NCBI GenBank assembly: GCA_964019655.1
Contig: CAXHTR010000001.1
Location: 248,001 to 312,000 of the forward strand
DNA: 64,000 bases
Direction: 5' to 3'
From: Perkinsela sp. pyNocScin1
Lineage: Eukaryota; Euglenozoa; Kinetoplastea; Prokinetoplastida; Perkinselidae
The first letter of the stretch is position 1; the number at the start of each line of letters is the position of its first letter. Shown here in pieces: positions 9,273-19,321 of this stretch. A program made the translations under genes and the position numbers. The notes beneath the pieces are model-generated. The model searched no databases. It worked only from the letters and a program-made list of their open reading frames with translations, and was not told the origin of the DNA.

Positions 9273-10634
9273 CTAAACTAAGTGCTGCTTCGTCAGCAGC
9301 GTTCTCCCCTCGCTGTCCCACTCCGCTGCCACTTTCTCGAACACCGGCGGGATCGCCAGCCTGTTCCCCGACACATCGCAGAGTTTGAGGTTCAAGCCAA
9401 GCTGGCTCGCCTCTATTTTTCCTGAAAACTTGTTGTTCGCCACGTTGAGCTCCACCAGCCCCTCTGGAAGTCTATGCAGATGTAGCTCCCCCTCAAACGC
9501 GTTCCCGTTGAGATAGAGCCGCCGGAGCCCGTCTGGCAGACTCGACAGGTCAACTTCCCCCGAAAACTTGTCGCGTTCCACTGAGAAGAGCTCAATGCTT
9601 GGCGGGAGGCGCCGCAGGTCGGCACTGCCCGAAAAATCATTGTCGTCGAGCGAAAAGCTCGCCATCGCCTCCGGCAGCGATGTGAAGTCAACACCTCCGT
9701 GAAATTCATTTGCTGTGATCGAAAGCATCGACATGCGCCGCGGGAGCTTGTCTGCTGGGAGCGTCCCCAGGAATTTGTTGTCGTCGAGGTACAAGTGCGT
9801 GAAATTTTCGCTGAAGCAGTCGAATGGGAAGACCCCCTGAAAGGCATTTTCTTTGAGCTCGAGATAGTCCAATTTTTCAGGCAATTTTGTCACATCGACT
9901 TCCCCATAGAACTTGTTCCGCGAGAGGCGAATGTGCGTGAGGGACGTGGGGAGCCGCGTGATGTCGACACTCCCAAAAAGCTCGTTGCCCTCGATGTGGA
10001 GCTGCTGGAGGCCCTCGGGGAGCTTTGTGACATCCAAACAGCCGCAAAAGCGGTTGTTCGAGAGCTGCAGCTCGCGGAGGGGCGCCGGCAGGGCGCTGAG
10101 GTCGACTTCCCCCGAGAATTCGTTGTTGTCGGCGTACAAGAGCACCAGAGTTGGTGGCAGGGAGGTCATATCGAAAACCCCAGAGAGCTTGTTGGACTCG
10201 ATGTCGATCTCGACGAGGCCACGTGGGAGGTTGGCGGTCTCGATGTTTCCCTCGAGAAAATTGCCGTCGAGCGAGAGCGTTTGAAGCGCTGGGGGCAGAT
10301 CGCCAGCGCGGAGCGTCCCCACGAGATTGTTATAGCTGAGGGCGATGCCGCGGATGGTGAGCGGGAGGAAGGCAAAGTTGACTGAGCCCTTCATCTTGTA
10401 GTAGTCCTCCTCCTCGGCGTCGAAGAAGTAGTCGATGGCCGTGACGTTGCCGGTGTCTGCGTCGAAGCCGAGGAAGTCCCAGTCCTGGATGTCGAGGTAG
10501 TGCTCGTTCTCGTCGACGAGGAAGGCTTTGTTCTCGATGCCGTCGAAGGCGACCTCCATGCGCGTCTGGTCGGAGAAGAGGGAGGCGTCGAGGCGGCCGA
10601 GCGCTGGGTCAATGGCGGAGAAGAGAATATGCAT
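9273..10634 (-). CDS. Long LRR protein, 453 aa
   Basis: About 15 LRRs with regular spacing. The frame continues to 10811, but the ATG at 10634 yields the family leader MHILFSAI-D and PALGRLD, followed by FSDQTRMEV. The cap is divergent: DWDFLGFD replaces CxWxGVxC, so both cysteines are lost. An acidic loop (DAEEEDYY) precedes the first repeat. The codons are strongly C/G-ending compared with neighbours such as the 7.6-kb gene. The tail after the last repeat is about 30 residues and lacks the DxxGxxHP motif. Confidence 0.88.
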   Translation of the reverse strand: MHILFSAIDPALGRLDASLFSDQTRMEVAFDGIENKAFLVDENEHYLDIQDWDFLGFDADTGNVTAIDYFFDAEEEDYYKMKGSVNFAFLPLTIRGIALSYNNLVGTLRAGDLPPALQTLSLDGNFLEGNIETANLPRGLVEIDIESNKLSGVFDMTSLPPTLVLLYADNNEFSGEVDLSALPAPLRELQLSNNRFCGCLDVTKLPEGLQQLHIEGNELFGSVDITRLPTSLTHIRLSRNKFYGEVDVTKLPEKLDYLELKENAFQGVFPFDCFSENFTHLYLDDNKFLGTLPADKLPRRMSMLSITANEFHGGVDFTSLPEAMASFSLDDNDFSGSADLRRLPPSIELFSVERDKFSGEVDLSSLPDGLRRLYLNGNAFEGELHLHRLPEGLVELNVANNKFSGKIEASQLGLNLKLCDVSGNRLAIPPVFEKVAAEWDSEGRTLLTKQHLV

Positions 10635-11405
10635 TTTATTTTCGTAATAAAAGATCAGGGCAAAGAGTACATGGTAAGAGGAAAGCAAGAATTTTGCAAA
10701 ATGAAAGTCATAAGTGACTTGAAAAGGTTTGAGCCCTCGGATCTGGTTGCCGTTCACTTGTGCTGAAAAACAGCCAAGCTGAATGCCACTTAGAGCAATC
10801 GACACATTCATTTATATCTGAAGCTCTCTCACTACGTAAGGAAGGCTATTGTACTCCAAAATGCTTGCTTTGCTCGACAATGATAGACCTATGCGCATTT
10901 TTTAAGAATGTTCGACTGACATTCGAGTACATTCAGCGGATCTAAGCTAGCCTGAAGAAACGCACTGAGGTCCGTTGCCGTAAAAGACAGTGAGATGAAA
11001 AGTCTCGTGTAGTTGCATGAACAAAATGCTTTGGAATGATTTCCACTTCGCGTCGGTATTGGCCAAGAAATCATGCGCTTTATCATCTGTGTCAGCCTTC
11101 AGCTAAATTCTAAAATCTTCGCCCCCTTTCCCTTCCACAAGAAGTCCATTTTCACAAATAGGTACTACAGTGTGAAATGCTTGGCCTGCTCAACTGTGCA
11201 GCTTGTATCTCTTGCCTGCATCATTCAAGGAGCTAAAATATATGATATTTTGACACAAATTCAAACTTTAGGATATCTGTGTGAAAGCGTGCCCTTTCAA
11301 TTTTCGAGAAAGCTCTTCGAGGAACTCTCAAAAAGGAGCATTTTACCATCAAAAAGGGTAATTTTACGCTCATTTGAAGCCCGAGACTATTCGAAGACAC
11401 TCTAT
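10635..11405. other. Intergenic region downstream of the HTH gene
   Basis: I searched the minus strand after the HTH stop for a transposase catalytic (DDE/D) domain and found none. A long plus-strand open frame crossing this region is the antisense shadow of the HTH gene plus AT-rich sequence. Nothing else was recognised. Confidence 0.5.
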
Positions 11406-11924
11406 TCAATACTCCACGACTGTACTTTCTTGTTCATATCGAAGCACCCACCTCCCTGCTCGCCCCACTATCCGCTCCCACACGTACCCTATCCGTCGCA
11501 GATTGTTGTGTATTGCCGACTTGCCGAGCTTCACACCCCTGTGTGCCATTTCTTGCGAAATCTCTCGTACTTCGAGCGTGCAGTCTTTCTCAACAATTTC
11601 CCTGAGGATAGACACGTACTTCTCCCGTTCCACGGCCAAGGCCGCAAAGTGCGCTGCAAGTTTTTCTTTCCCTCGCTCGGCGATCTCGGTGGTCTCGCCG
11701 GGCTTGCGCTTGATGTAAACAGCGCACTGACTTTTTTTGATCCCGAAGAGCGCGGCGAACTCGCGGACAGAGTACGTTCCCTCTGGTATTTCCTGGACGA
11801 TGCTGACGATTTCCTCAATTTCTTCGACTGTCAGCCTGCCCCTGTCTGTCAGCCTGTCGCGGAACTGTGGCAGTGTTTGTGGGAGAACTCGTTCTTTTCT
11901 CTGCCGTTTACTGTCTTGTTGCAT
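11406..11924 (-). CDS. Solitary helix-turn-helix protein, transposase-like
   Basis: 172 residues, the only non-LRR gene in the minus-strand cluster. After a basic N terminus, residues about 31-75 form a likely HTH (LTVEEIEEIV, then SVREFAALFGI). Residues about 115-153 form a second (EVREISQEMAHRG, then KSAIHNNLRRIGYVWER). Two tandem HTHs ending in an RRxGYxW-type helix resemble the paired DNA-binding region of Tc1/mariner or IS630-family transposases. No catalytic domain follows. It may be a transposon relic or a co-opted DNA-binding protein. The intact frame argues against recent decay. The family call is inference. Confidence 0.65.
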   Translation of the reverse strand: MQQDSKRQRKERVLPQTLPQFRDRLTDRGRLTVEEIEEIVSIVQEIPEGTYSVREFAALFGIKKSQCAVYIKRKPGETTEIAERGKEKLAAHFAALAVEREKYVSILREIVEKDCTLEVREISQEMAHRGVKLGKSAIHNNLRRIGYVWERIVGRAGRWVLRYEQESTVVEY

Positions 11925-12050
11925 TGGAAAGAAGTTAGATGATCAAAAAGTAGAAAATAGAAAAAAAGGGGTACAAATACCTCTTCCATGTGATCTTTCA
12001 ATGCCAATTCTTGCAATTTTATGTTCTTTTATGTCATGCGAACCGACTTT

Positions 12051-13379
12051 TTACGCCTTCACTGTCAAGCCGTCACTCTTGAAGTGGACCCGCATGGGAT
12101 TGTTCGAAATATCGATAGTTTCCAACCGTCTCGGTAACTGTGCGACGTCAACAGTGACCTCACCTGTCAGTGCATTGTCCTGGAGTGTGAGCTCGTAGAG
12201 TTCCTCAGGCAACTCCTCAAGAGCAATTGTCCCCGAAAAATTGTTCCCATGCAGATTCAGATACTCCAAGGTTGCAGGCAGCGCTGTTAAGTCTAAACTC
12301 CCCGATAGCTTGTTCTCTGCAAGCTCTAGGTGTGTCATCCCCGCCGGGAGCTGTGTGAGGGTAATTTCCCCATCAAAGTCGTTCGCTTCGAGGGACAAGT
12401 ACCCCAGCGTACGAGGCAGGGCCGTCAAGTCGAGGCTCCCGTGCAGCCGATTTTCCGTAAAGTCGCAGTCTTTCATACTGGGAGGCATTGCTGTGGTGTC
12501 AAGGGTCCCGGTCATTGCATTTTTGCGGGCGCTGATTTGCGTCACAGTCCTTGGCACGCTGATCATTGACATTTCCCCTGCGAAGACATTGCTCGCCAGC
12601 ATTATTATCGCAATGCGTTTCGGTAGCGCTCCAAAATCGACACTGCCTGAGAGTTTATTGCTCTCAATGTTGAGCAGTTGGAGCGTCGGCGGGAGCTGTG
12701 ATATGTCGACGCTGCCCTCAAATTTGTTCCCTCGCAAGTAAATGAACAATAATTCGTCCGGGAGCGCTGCCAAGTCAAGCGTCCCGCTCAGAAGATTATG
12801 TGCAGCGCTAATAAAAATCAATGAGCGCGGTAGCTCCTGAATTTCGAAAAGACCGTGAAAATTGTTATGCTCTAGCGATAGGTACACGAGCTCGCGGGGC
12901 AGGCCTGCAGTGTCGATTTCGCCATCGAGCTGATTGCTGCCGATTTCGAGTCGATGCAGGGTTTTTGGGGCATCACCACATTTGATTTCACCGCGAAAGT
13001 TGTTCGCAGGTAAGGAAAGCATCTCGAGCTTTGATGGCATCAAGCCAAGGTCGATCTTGCCATCGAGGCTGGTCCGTTTGAGAAGAATTCTTGATACCGT
13101 GTTTGGCATGTATTCGAGGTGCACAGTGCCCTCTGGGAGTGTCCCGCCACCTTCGCCGTTAAAAGCAACTTCTTCCACTTCTCCAGCTTCATTGCAGTCT
13201 ACGCCGGGCCATTCGCAAACCTCGAGGAAATTTCCGTGCTCGTCTTGGAATATTTCTTGGTTCGTTATTCCAGAGTAGACCATTTCCATGAGTGCCTGCT
13301 GTGACATGCTCTCGTAATTGAGGCGCCCGAGGCCGGTGGAGTCGGTGGCAGAAACCAGTGCGAAGTGAAGTTGTATCAT
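12051..13379 (-). CDS. Long LRR protein, 442 aa (SMSQQALMEM subfamily)
   Basis: First of three adjacent tandem relatives (12.1, 14.0, 15.8 kb). Leader MIQLHFALVSA, then TDSTGLGRLN and ESMSQQALMEMV. The loop (NQEIFQDEHGNFLEV) and cap CEWPGVDC are nearly shared with the next two genes, as is the entry VHLEYMPNTV. About 15 LRRs follow. The C terminus (NPMRVHFKSDGLTVKA) matches its neighbours' NPLQVH..SNGT..K tail. A clear product of local gene duplication. Confidence 0.9.
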   Translation of the reverse strand: MIQLHFALVSATDSTGLGRLNYESMSQQALMEMVYSGITNQEIFQDEHGNFLEVCEWPGVDCNEAGEVEEVAFNGEGGGTLPEGTVHLEYMPNTVSRILLKRTSLDGKIDLGLMPSKLEMLSLPANNFRGEIKCGDAPKTLHRLEIGSNQLDGEIDTAGLPRELVYLSLEHNNFHGLFEIQELPRSLIFISAAHNLLSGTLDLAALPDELLFIYLRGNKFEGSVDISQLPPTLQLLNIESNKLSGSVDFGALPKRIAIIMLASNVFAGEMSMISVPRTVTQISARKNAMTGTLDTTAMPPSMKDCDFTENRLHGSLDLTALPRTLGYLSLEANDFDGEITLTQLPAGMTHLELAENKLSGSLDLTALPATLEYLNLHGNNFSGTIALEELPEELYELTLQDNALTGEVTVDVAQLPRRLETIDISNNPMRVHFKSDGLTVKA

Positions 13380-14001
13380 GTGAGAAATAGATGAAGAAAA
13401 GAGAGAGAGATTAATTCTTCGAGATCGGCCATGAGGGAATGTTACCGAAACGCTTCAATTATCCTTTATCGTGTTTTACTGTTATTTCTTGCGACTGCGA
13501 AGATGATATTGCCATTCCCACGCTGATACAGGCAATAAAGTCTCTCACCTTTTCCATTCGACACCGCGGCAATTTCCAGCATAAATATTATGTAAAAGCA
13601 TCCCTTGAAGCCTCGACGTCCCCTCTAGCTTTCTGTTCCGAGTATCGATCATGCAGACGAGTGCAAGTGAAACGCTCGAGCGCATCTCATATGCGAATTG
13701 GTGGCTGTTTCGATCGCACACTGAAATGCACAAAGATGGCCAAAGACTAGTTTGCTTAGCTTGCAGGCTGTTTATCGAAAGATCATTTTCTAAATAGAGT
13801 CAAGCATGTGACTTATGTGGAGCGTTGGCCTTATCAGTTTCAGATCGCAAACATTTTATGATTGTATTAATTTTGAAAGTCTTCGATCTTTTAGACCTCT
13901 GCAGCTCTGCAAATACCTGATTAACTGCTATTACATTGATATGTCTATTCTCATGGCTTTGCTTCATTCATATATGTCTTCCTCTCCTTTCATTTCCAAA
14001 A
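13380..14001. other. Intergenic spacer
   Basis: 0.6-kb spacer between tandem LRR copies. Small open frames show no family motifs, and nothing else was recognised. Confidence 0.5.
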
Positions 14002-15270
14002 TTACGTCTTCAGTGTGGTCCCATTGCTTATGACATGCACTTGAAGCGGATTGCTCGAGACGTCGATGGTTTCTGCCCCTTTGGGCAAGTCTGCGACGTC
14101 GATGGCGATCTCCCCTGTGAGCTGATTGCCCTGCAATGTGAGCTCTTCGAGGCGTGGTGGCAGCTTGGCAAGCTGAATTTCGCCTGAAAAGCAGTTCTCA
14201 TGAAGATTCAAAAATTGCATGTCTCTCGGCAGAGCTGTTAGGTCCAAACTTCCCGAGAGCTTGTTTTCCGCAAGCTCAAGGTGCGTCATACTTTCTGGCA
14301 GACTCGATAAGACGATTTCCCCTAAGAAAAGGTTGGAGCGGAGGCAGAGGAATGTCAGCTCTTGTGGCAGGGCTGTCAGATTGAGTGTGCCTGTCATTTG
14401 ATTGGTCGCGAAATCGCAGCCATTCATAGCCGTCGGCATCGCTGTCGCGTCAAAGGTGCCCTGAATCGCGTTGGAGTATGCAGCGATCATCTGCAGTGAC
14501 GTCGGCAAGTGCTTCATCTCAACTTCTCCTGTGAGAGCGTTTTCGCCGACGTTTATATTTTTGAGAGACTCCGGGAGGTTTTCGAGACGGACAGCCCCTG
14601 TGAGCGCATTAGCATGCAGCGTGAGCATTTGAAGACTCTCGGGTAGATGCCCTAGGTCAATGCTCCCAAAAAATTGATTGCTGTGCAAGAAACAATGCAC
14701 GAGTGCCTTGGGCAAGGCATCCAAGTCGAGTGTCCCTGTGAGTTTGTTTAGGTAGACGCTCAAAAAGGTCAAAGGCCGCGGAAGTTTTTGAATATCGAGA
14801 GATCCGTGCAGAGCATTGGAAGCAGCATCGAAGTGTTTCAGAGTTCGAGCGAGGGCGACAGCATTGATTTCTCCTTGAAATTCGCTGCCCTCGATGTCGA
14901 GCGTTTTCAGCTTCGAGGGAAGAAGCCCAAAGTCGACTCTACCATGAAGATCAATCTTTTTTAGACGGACCTCATTCACTGTATTCGGTATGTACTCGAG
15001 GTGTACAGTGCCCTGTGGAATTGGGGTCATATCCAATCTTCCTTCGGGATCAAAATCTATTTTTTCGACATCACCATCTTGGTTGCACATGAGCCCTGGC
15101 CATGCACACACCTCGAGGAAATTTCCGTGCCCGTCTTGAAATATTTCTTTGTTTGTGATACTCGCGAAGACCATTTCCATGAGGGCCTGCTGGGACATGC
15201 TCTCGTAGTTGAGGCGGCCGAGGCTGGCAGGATCGGCGGCGGAAAGTAGAACGAGGAGAGATTGCTTCAT
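14002..15270 (-). CDS. Long LRR protein, 422 aa (SMSQQALMEM subfamily)
   Basis: Middle copy of the tandem triplet, with about 14 LRRs, one fewer than its neighbours. Leader MKQSLLVLLSAA-D carries a Lys at position 2, making it one of the few with a basic n-region. PASLGRLN and the ESMSQQALMEMV helix follow. The cap is CAWPGLMC, with Leu in place of the usual Val. The repeat near residue 260 (DATAMPTAMNGCDF) matches the DTTAMPPSMKDCDF step of the first copy, showing alignment repeat by repeat. Confidence 0.9.
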   Translation of the reverse strand: MKQSLLVLLSAADPASLGRLNYESMSQQALMEMVFASITNKEIFQDGHGNFLEVCAWPGLMCNQDGDVEKIDFDPEGRLDMTPIPQGTVHLEYIPNTVNEVRLKKIDLHGRVDFGLLPSKLKTLDIEGSEFQGEINAVALARTLKHFDAASNALHGSLDIQKLPRPLTFLSVYLNKLTGTLDLDALPKALVHCFLHSNQFFGSIDLGHLPESLQMLTLHANALTGAVRLENLPESLKNINVGENALTGEVEMKHLPTSLQMIAAYSNAIQGTFDATAMPTAMNGCDFATNQMTGTLNLTALPQELTFLCLRSNLFLGEIVLSSLPESMTHLELAENKLSGSLDLTALPRDMQFLNLHENCFSGEIQLAKLPPRLEELTLQGNQLTGEIAIDVADLPKGAETIDVSSNPLQVHVISNGTTLKT

Positions 15271-15758
15271 ATTTGAAGAATTTAACAGGAAAGAATAGAA
15301 TGCTTTTGCTCGCGTAAAAGGCTGGAATGCGTGATAAAGTAATTCAACCCCAGGGCAGTCATGTAAATAGCAGTGTCAAGCGCAGTGTAACACCACCTTT
15401 TGGAAAGAATTACTGCGACCCATTCCCTCAGAAAAAGGCCCGTTTTTTATCCAAATATCAAGAATTGTGCTTAGCTACCATGCGTACTCTAGGTCAATTT
15501 TTTTTCAAAGAATGTATCTCGGAAAATAACGACCCCCTCAGGGGGTCAAGCATGTAAAAACTGAGCATTGGTCAATCATCAAAGGGAGTACCAACGTACC
15601 GCTGGGGATCTCAAAGTAAAGTGCATTCGTACATCTATATGAAAAGCACAACATTCTTTCAAGAGCTACACTCCCATAGTAAGTTCAACACCCTTTCTTC
15701 TCTTCTATTATAATTCATTTCGTATTGATCGCTCTCCTGCATCCGCTCGCTAATTTTT
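15271..15758. other. Intergenic spacer with a strong hairpin
   Basis: Contains a perfect 7-bp stem, GACCCCC-TCA-GGGGGTC, at 15531-15547. Otherwise it is featureless. Confidence 0.5.
15531..15547. repeat. Perfect 7-bp hairpin
   Basis: GACCCCC and GGGGGTC flank a 3-nt loop. It lies in the spacer upstream of one tandem LRR copy and downstream of the other. There is no T-run, so it is not a classical terminator. The role is unknown. Confidence 0.55.
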
Positions 15759-17105
15759 CTATGCTTTCTTGCCACACTGCGTCTTTACTGTTGTGCCATT
15801 GCTCGTGACGTGGACTTGCAAGGGATTGTTCGAAAAGTCGATGGTCATTCCTCTCGGTAGGTCTGCGAAGTCAATAGTGATATCTCCCTCGAGCGCATTG
15901 CCTTGCAGCGTGAGCTCGTAGAGCGCCTGCGGTAAGTTATCCAGCTGAATTTCGCCTGAGAAATTGTTCTCGTGGAGATTGAGAAACTGGAGCGCTGGAG
16001 GCAGCGCTGTTAAGTCTAAGCTCCCCGATAGATTGTTCTCTGCGAGCTCTAGGCGTGTCATGCCCTCTGGGAGGTGCGTCAAGGTGATCTCTCCATCAAA
16101 TAAATTTCTCTTCATAGATAAAAACTCTAGCACAGGAGGCAAAGCTATCAGGTCAAGGGTCCCGTGCAGCCGATTATTCGAGAAACTGCACTCAATCATA
16201 CTAGGAGGCAACGCTCTGGCGTCAATAGTCCCATTCATTGCGTTTGCGTGTGCATATAGCGTACATAGTGACCTCGGCAAGCGCTTCACTTCAGCTTCTC
16301 CTTCGAGCGAGTTTTTGAAAAAGTATATTTTTTCAAGTGAATTCGGAAGCTTATCGAGAAATATAGCCCCCGTGAGCGCATTATCACCCAGGCTGATCTT
16401 TCGAAGTCCATTAGGCAGCTGTGTCACATCAACACTCCCATGAAATTTATTTGCATGTAAGAGGCAATTCTCTATTCCCTCGGGTAATGCAGACAAGTCG
16501 AGTGTCCCGTTAAGCATGTTTTCGGAGGCGCTGAGATAGGTCAAAAACCGTGGGAGTTTTTGAATTTCAAGGGGGCCTTGGAGTTTATTCTGGTTCGTTG
16601 CCAAATGCTCGAGACCTCGGGAAAGTTCAGCCGCATGAATTTTTCCGTGAAAGTTATTTTTTTCGATCGCTAGCTTTTCCAATGCATCGAGACCTTTCAG
16701 GGCTCTAAGATTGCCACGAAACTTGTTTCCAGCTAAAAGTAAACTTTCTAGCTTGATTGGAAGTAGCTCAAAGTCGACTGTGCCACTCAGATCAGTCTGA
16801 TGCAGCCATATCTCATCGACTGTTGTCGGCATATATTCGAGGTGCACAGTGCCCTCAGGCAATGGCCCATAACCTCTGCTATCAAATTTTATTTTTTCCA
16901 CTTCGCCAGCTTCATTGCAACCAATTCCAGGCCAATCGCACACCTCAAGGAAATTTCCGTGCTCATCTTGGAATATTTCTTTGTTTGTGATTCCTGAGAA
17001 AACCATTTCCATGAGAGCCTGCTGAGACATGCTCTCATAGTTGAGGCGGCCAAGACTGGCAGAGTCGTCGGCAGAAACCAGTGCGAAAAGTGATCCTGAT
17101 AGCAT
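15759..17105 (-). CDS. Long LRR protein, 448 aa (SMSQQALMEM subfamily)
   Basis: Third tandem copy. An in-frame ATG at 17135 exists, but 17105 gives MLSGSLFALVSA-D, aligned with the leaders of the other two copies. Cap CDWPGIGC. About 15 LRRs. The third one is shaped differently (ALKGLDALEKLAIEKNNF), much like the odd third repeat of the 7.6-kb gene. The tail NPLQVHVTSNGTTVK is extended by TQCGKKA, a terminal Cys plus basic residues absent from its siblings. Only 84 nt separate its start from the next gene upstream in the window. Confidence 0.9.
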   Translation of the reverse strand: MLSGSLFALVSADDSASLGRLNYESMSQQALMEMVFSGITNKEIFQDEHGNFLEVCDWPGIGCNEAGEVEKIKFDSRGYGPLPEGTVHLEYMPTTVDEIWLHQTDLSGTVDFELLPIKLESLLLAGNKFRGNLRALKGLDALEKLAIEKNNFHGKIHAAELSRGLEHLATNQNKLQGPLEIQKLPRFLTYLSASENMLNGTLDLSALPEGIENCLLHANKFHGSVDVTQLPNGLRKISLGDNALTGAIFLDKLPNSLEKIYFFKNSLEGEAEVKRLPRSLCTLYAHANAMNGTIDARALPPSMIECSFSNNRLHGTLDLIALPPVLEFLSMKRNLFDGEITLTHLPEGMTRLELAENNLSGSLDLTALPPALQFLNLHENNFSGEIQLDNLPQALYELTLQGNALEGDITIDFADLPRGMTIDFSNNPLQVHVTSNGTTVKTQCGKKA

Positions 17106-17189
17106 ACGTAAATGGTTATTATAGGAATGAAACAAAGGTAAAAGTAGGATTTTGTATGTGTAGTAATGGTTTCAAATTTTCCACCTGCC

Positions 17190-18068
17190 TCAATCAGTCA
17201 GCACAACAAACGAATCATTCTCTCCGTCTTCATCTGTATACACATGAAATGTATCAGGGGCACCTCGGAGGTCCAGCGTGCCACTCCAATCGTTGCCGTA
17301 AAGCATCAGCGTCTCGAGGCTCGCCGGGATACTGTCCATGACGAAACTCCCCGAAAAATTGTTGTCGCTGAGGTCGATTTCTACGATAAGAGGGGGCAAA
17401 TTCTCCAAGATGACATTCCCTGCAAAAGCGTTCTCGGTCAGCACGATCTCGTGGAGCCTCGGTGGCAGCTGTGTTAAGTCAACGCTGCCGGATAGGTATG
17501 TCCGCTGGAGGCGAAGCAGCTCCAGGTTCCTTGGCAGGGCAAGCAGGTCAATCGAGCCTGAAAAGTCGCTCCGAATGAGAAAGAGTTCACTGAGAAGCTC
17601 TGGAAGCGCTGTCAAATCGACACATCCAGTGAACTTTGTGTGGCTGATGATGCACTTGCGCAGCTGGTTCGGCAGGGCACTAAAATCTATCGTCCCCGTG
17701 AGATTTGTCGTATAGATGTGGAGCAGCTGGAGTAAATTTGGCAAACTGCCTACATCAAACGTCCCGTGAAACCCATCCTGTGATAGGCGGAGGGTCTGAA
17801 GCTGGCGTGGGAGATGCCCCGTCTCGATGCTCCCTGCCATTTTAAACCGCCGCAGCTGCCCAAAGTCGATGTCCGTGGCAGTTCCAGCACAGCTCTTGAC
17901 GCCTGGCCAGTGAACGATATCCGCAAAGAGCCCATCGCCGCCTTGAAAGTGGCGCTGCGTGCGCTCGTCAAAGCCTTGCGCGAAAAGCTCCATGGCGGAC
18001 TGGTCGGAGAGGAGGGCTGCGTCGAAGCGGCCAAGGGCGGGGTCGGCTGTGAGTAATGTGGGGATCAT
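17190..18068 (-). CDS. LRR family protein, 292 aa
   Basis: Leader MIPTLLTA-D with PALGRFD and LSDQSAMELF. The cap is altered: HWPGVKSC, with His for the first Cys and one extra residue before the last Cys. Eight LRRs, several with SG replaced by TG or SH, and with Thr- and Ser-rich concave positions. The tail contains TDEDGEND, a truncated version of the DxxGxxHP tail. Spacing to both neighbours is very short (84 and 120 nt), consistent with a processed polycistron. Confidence 0.88.
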   Translation of the reverse strand: MIPTLLTADPALGRFDAALLSDQSAMELFAQGFDERTQRHFQGGDGLFADIVHWPGVKSCAGTATDIDFGQLRRFKMAGSIETGHLPRQLQTLRLSQDGFHGTFDVGSLPNLLQLLHIYTTNLTGTIDFSALPNQLRKCIISHTKFTGCVDLTALPELLSELFLIRSDFSGSIDLLALPRNLELLRLQRTYLSGSVDLTQLPPRLHEIVLTENAFAGNVILENLPPLIVEIDLSDNNFSGSFVMDSIPASLETLMLYGNDWSGTLDLRGAPDTFHVYTDEDGENDSFVVLTD

Positions 18069-18188
18069 TTTAGAAGTTTTTTAAATGAGTAAGAAGTTTG
18101 AGGTTTTGTGTATGAGAGTCAAAAGCAAAGAAATTTTCGACTTTTGACGAATTTTACCATAAAATGTTCCCAGTGCTCCACGACGGGG

Positions 18189-19121
18189 CTAAAAGTATTC
18201 TACACATGGGTTCTTCAGCAGATTCCCGTCCATGTCCTCAATGCGGCCAAAAGCATTGTCGAAGAGCACGAGATGCTCCATTGCTTCCGGAAGGTTAATT
18301 GTGAGTACATCTTGCTCGAGCTTATTATCCTGCAAGTAAAGCGTGCGCATCGCAGGAGGTATTTTCGTTAAGTCAATACTCCCCACAAACGCGTTATAGC
18401 AGAGCTGCAGTACTTTGAGCGAGTCAGGGAGGCCAGTGAGCGATAGACTCCCTGAGAGCTTGTTTTCGCACAGATCGAGGAGCTCAAGCGTCTTTGGGAG
18501 GCTTTCGAGGGAAATACTGCCTCGAAATTTATTCCTACTGATTACTAAGGTAAGCATGGCGCTCGGGAGCGAGCATAGGTCGAGCGTGCCCTCTATCTGG
18601 TTGCTTGAGAGATTGAAAATGGCGATAGAATCGGGCAGAGTGGTCAAATCAAGCAACCCCGACAGCTGGTTCTCGCTCAGATTTATCATGCTGAGTCGTT
18701 TTGGCAGCGCTTGTGCTTCCAACGAGCCCTTCAGCGCGTTCCACGCAAGATTTATTTGAAAGAGTGTATCTGGAAGGAAAGCGCTCGAAAATGTTCCGGA
18801 GAGATTTGATGAGATGAGACACCGAACGAGCGTTGGTGGAAGCCACTGGAGTGCGATAGTCCCTTCGAGGATGTGACCCATCTCCTGTGACCATGCAATG
18901 TTCATAACGTTTGCATGGTCATCAAAGATGACTCCACCCCATTGCGTGATATCGAGAAAATTGTCATTGCCATCGTGAAACTTACCATAGTCGTCGATTT
19001 CTGCGACGAGGAGCTCGAGGAGCGTTTGGGGTGACATGCTTGTCGTATCGACTCGGCCCAGAGGGGCATCAGCTTGAAAGAGAAGACGATTTGAACTGAT
19101 TTGCGCAAGGAGGCCAAGCAT
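18189..19121 (-). CDS. LRR family protein, 310 aa
   Basis: The leader is longer than most (MLGLLAQISSNRLLFQA-D) but less hydrophobic. APLGRVD and MSPQTLLELL follow. The cap lacks both cysteines (TQWGGVIFDD). Nine LRRs with unusually regular framework, for example LSENQLSGLLDL and LSSNQIEGTLDL. The C terminus has a DMDGNLLKNP tail related to the DxxGxxHP type. The gene is compact and ends 120 nt from the next start. Confidence 0.88.
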   Translation of the reverse strand: MLGLLAQISSNRLLFQADAPLGRVDTTSMSPQTLLELLVAEIDDYGKFHDGNDNFLDITQWGGVIFDDHANVMNIAWSQEMGHILEGTIALQWLPPTLVRCLISSNLSGTFSSAFLPDTLFQINLAWNALKGSLEAQALPKRLSMINLSENQLSGLLDLTTLPDSIAIFNLSSNQIEGTLDLCSLPSAMLTLVISRNKFRGSISLESLPKTLELLDLCENKLSGSLSLTGLPDSLKVLQLCYNAFVGSIDLTKIPPAMRTLYLQDNKLEQDVLTINLPEAMEHLVLFDNAFGRIEDMDGNLLKNPCVEYF

Positions 19122-19321
19122 TTCAGGAAGTAAGAAGGTTTAACAGATATTTTCATATATTGCTCACTCACTCGTGAAATAATGCTCTTCGTTTGGTAAT
19201 TTTTGACGACTTTATTGACTATTAGATAGTGTGAAGACTAACGCTAATAATTTGTTCATTGTGACGCACCGATGACCCATACGATGACACAGATTTTATT
19301 AATACGAACATACACAGAAAA

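Noticed and set aside
11073-11942. 289-codon plus-strand open frame
   Set aside because: It is the antisense shadow of the HTH gene plus AT-rich spacer. Its translation has no coherent domain.
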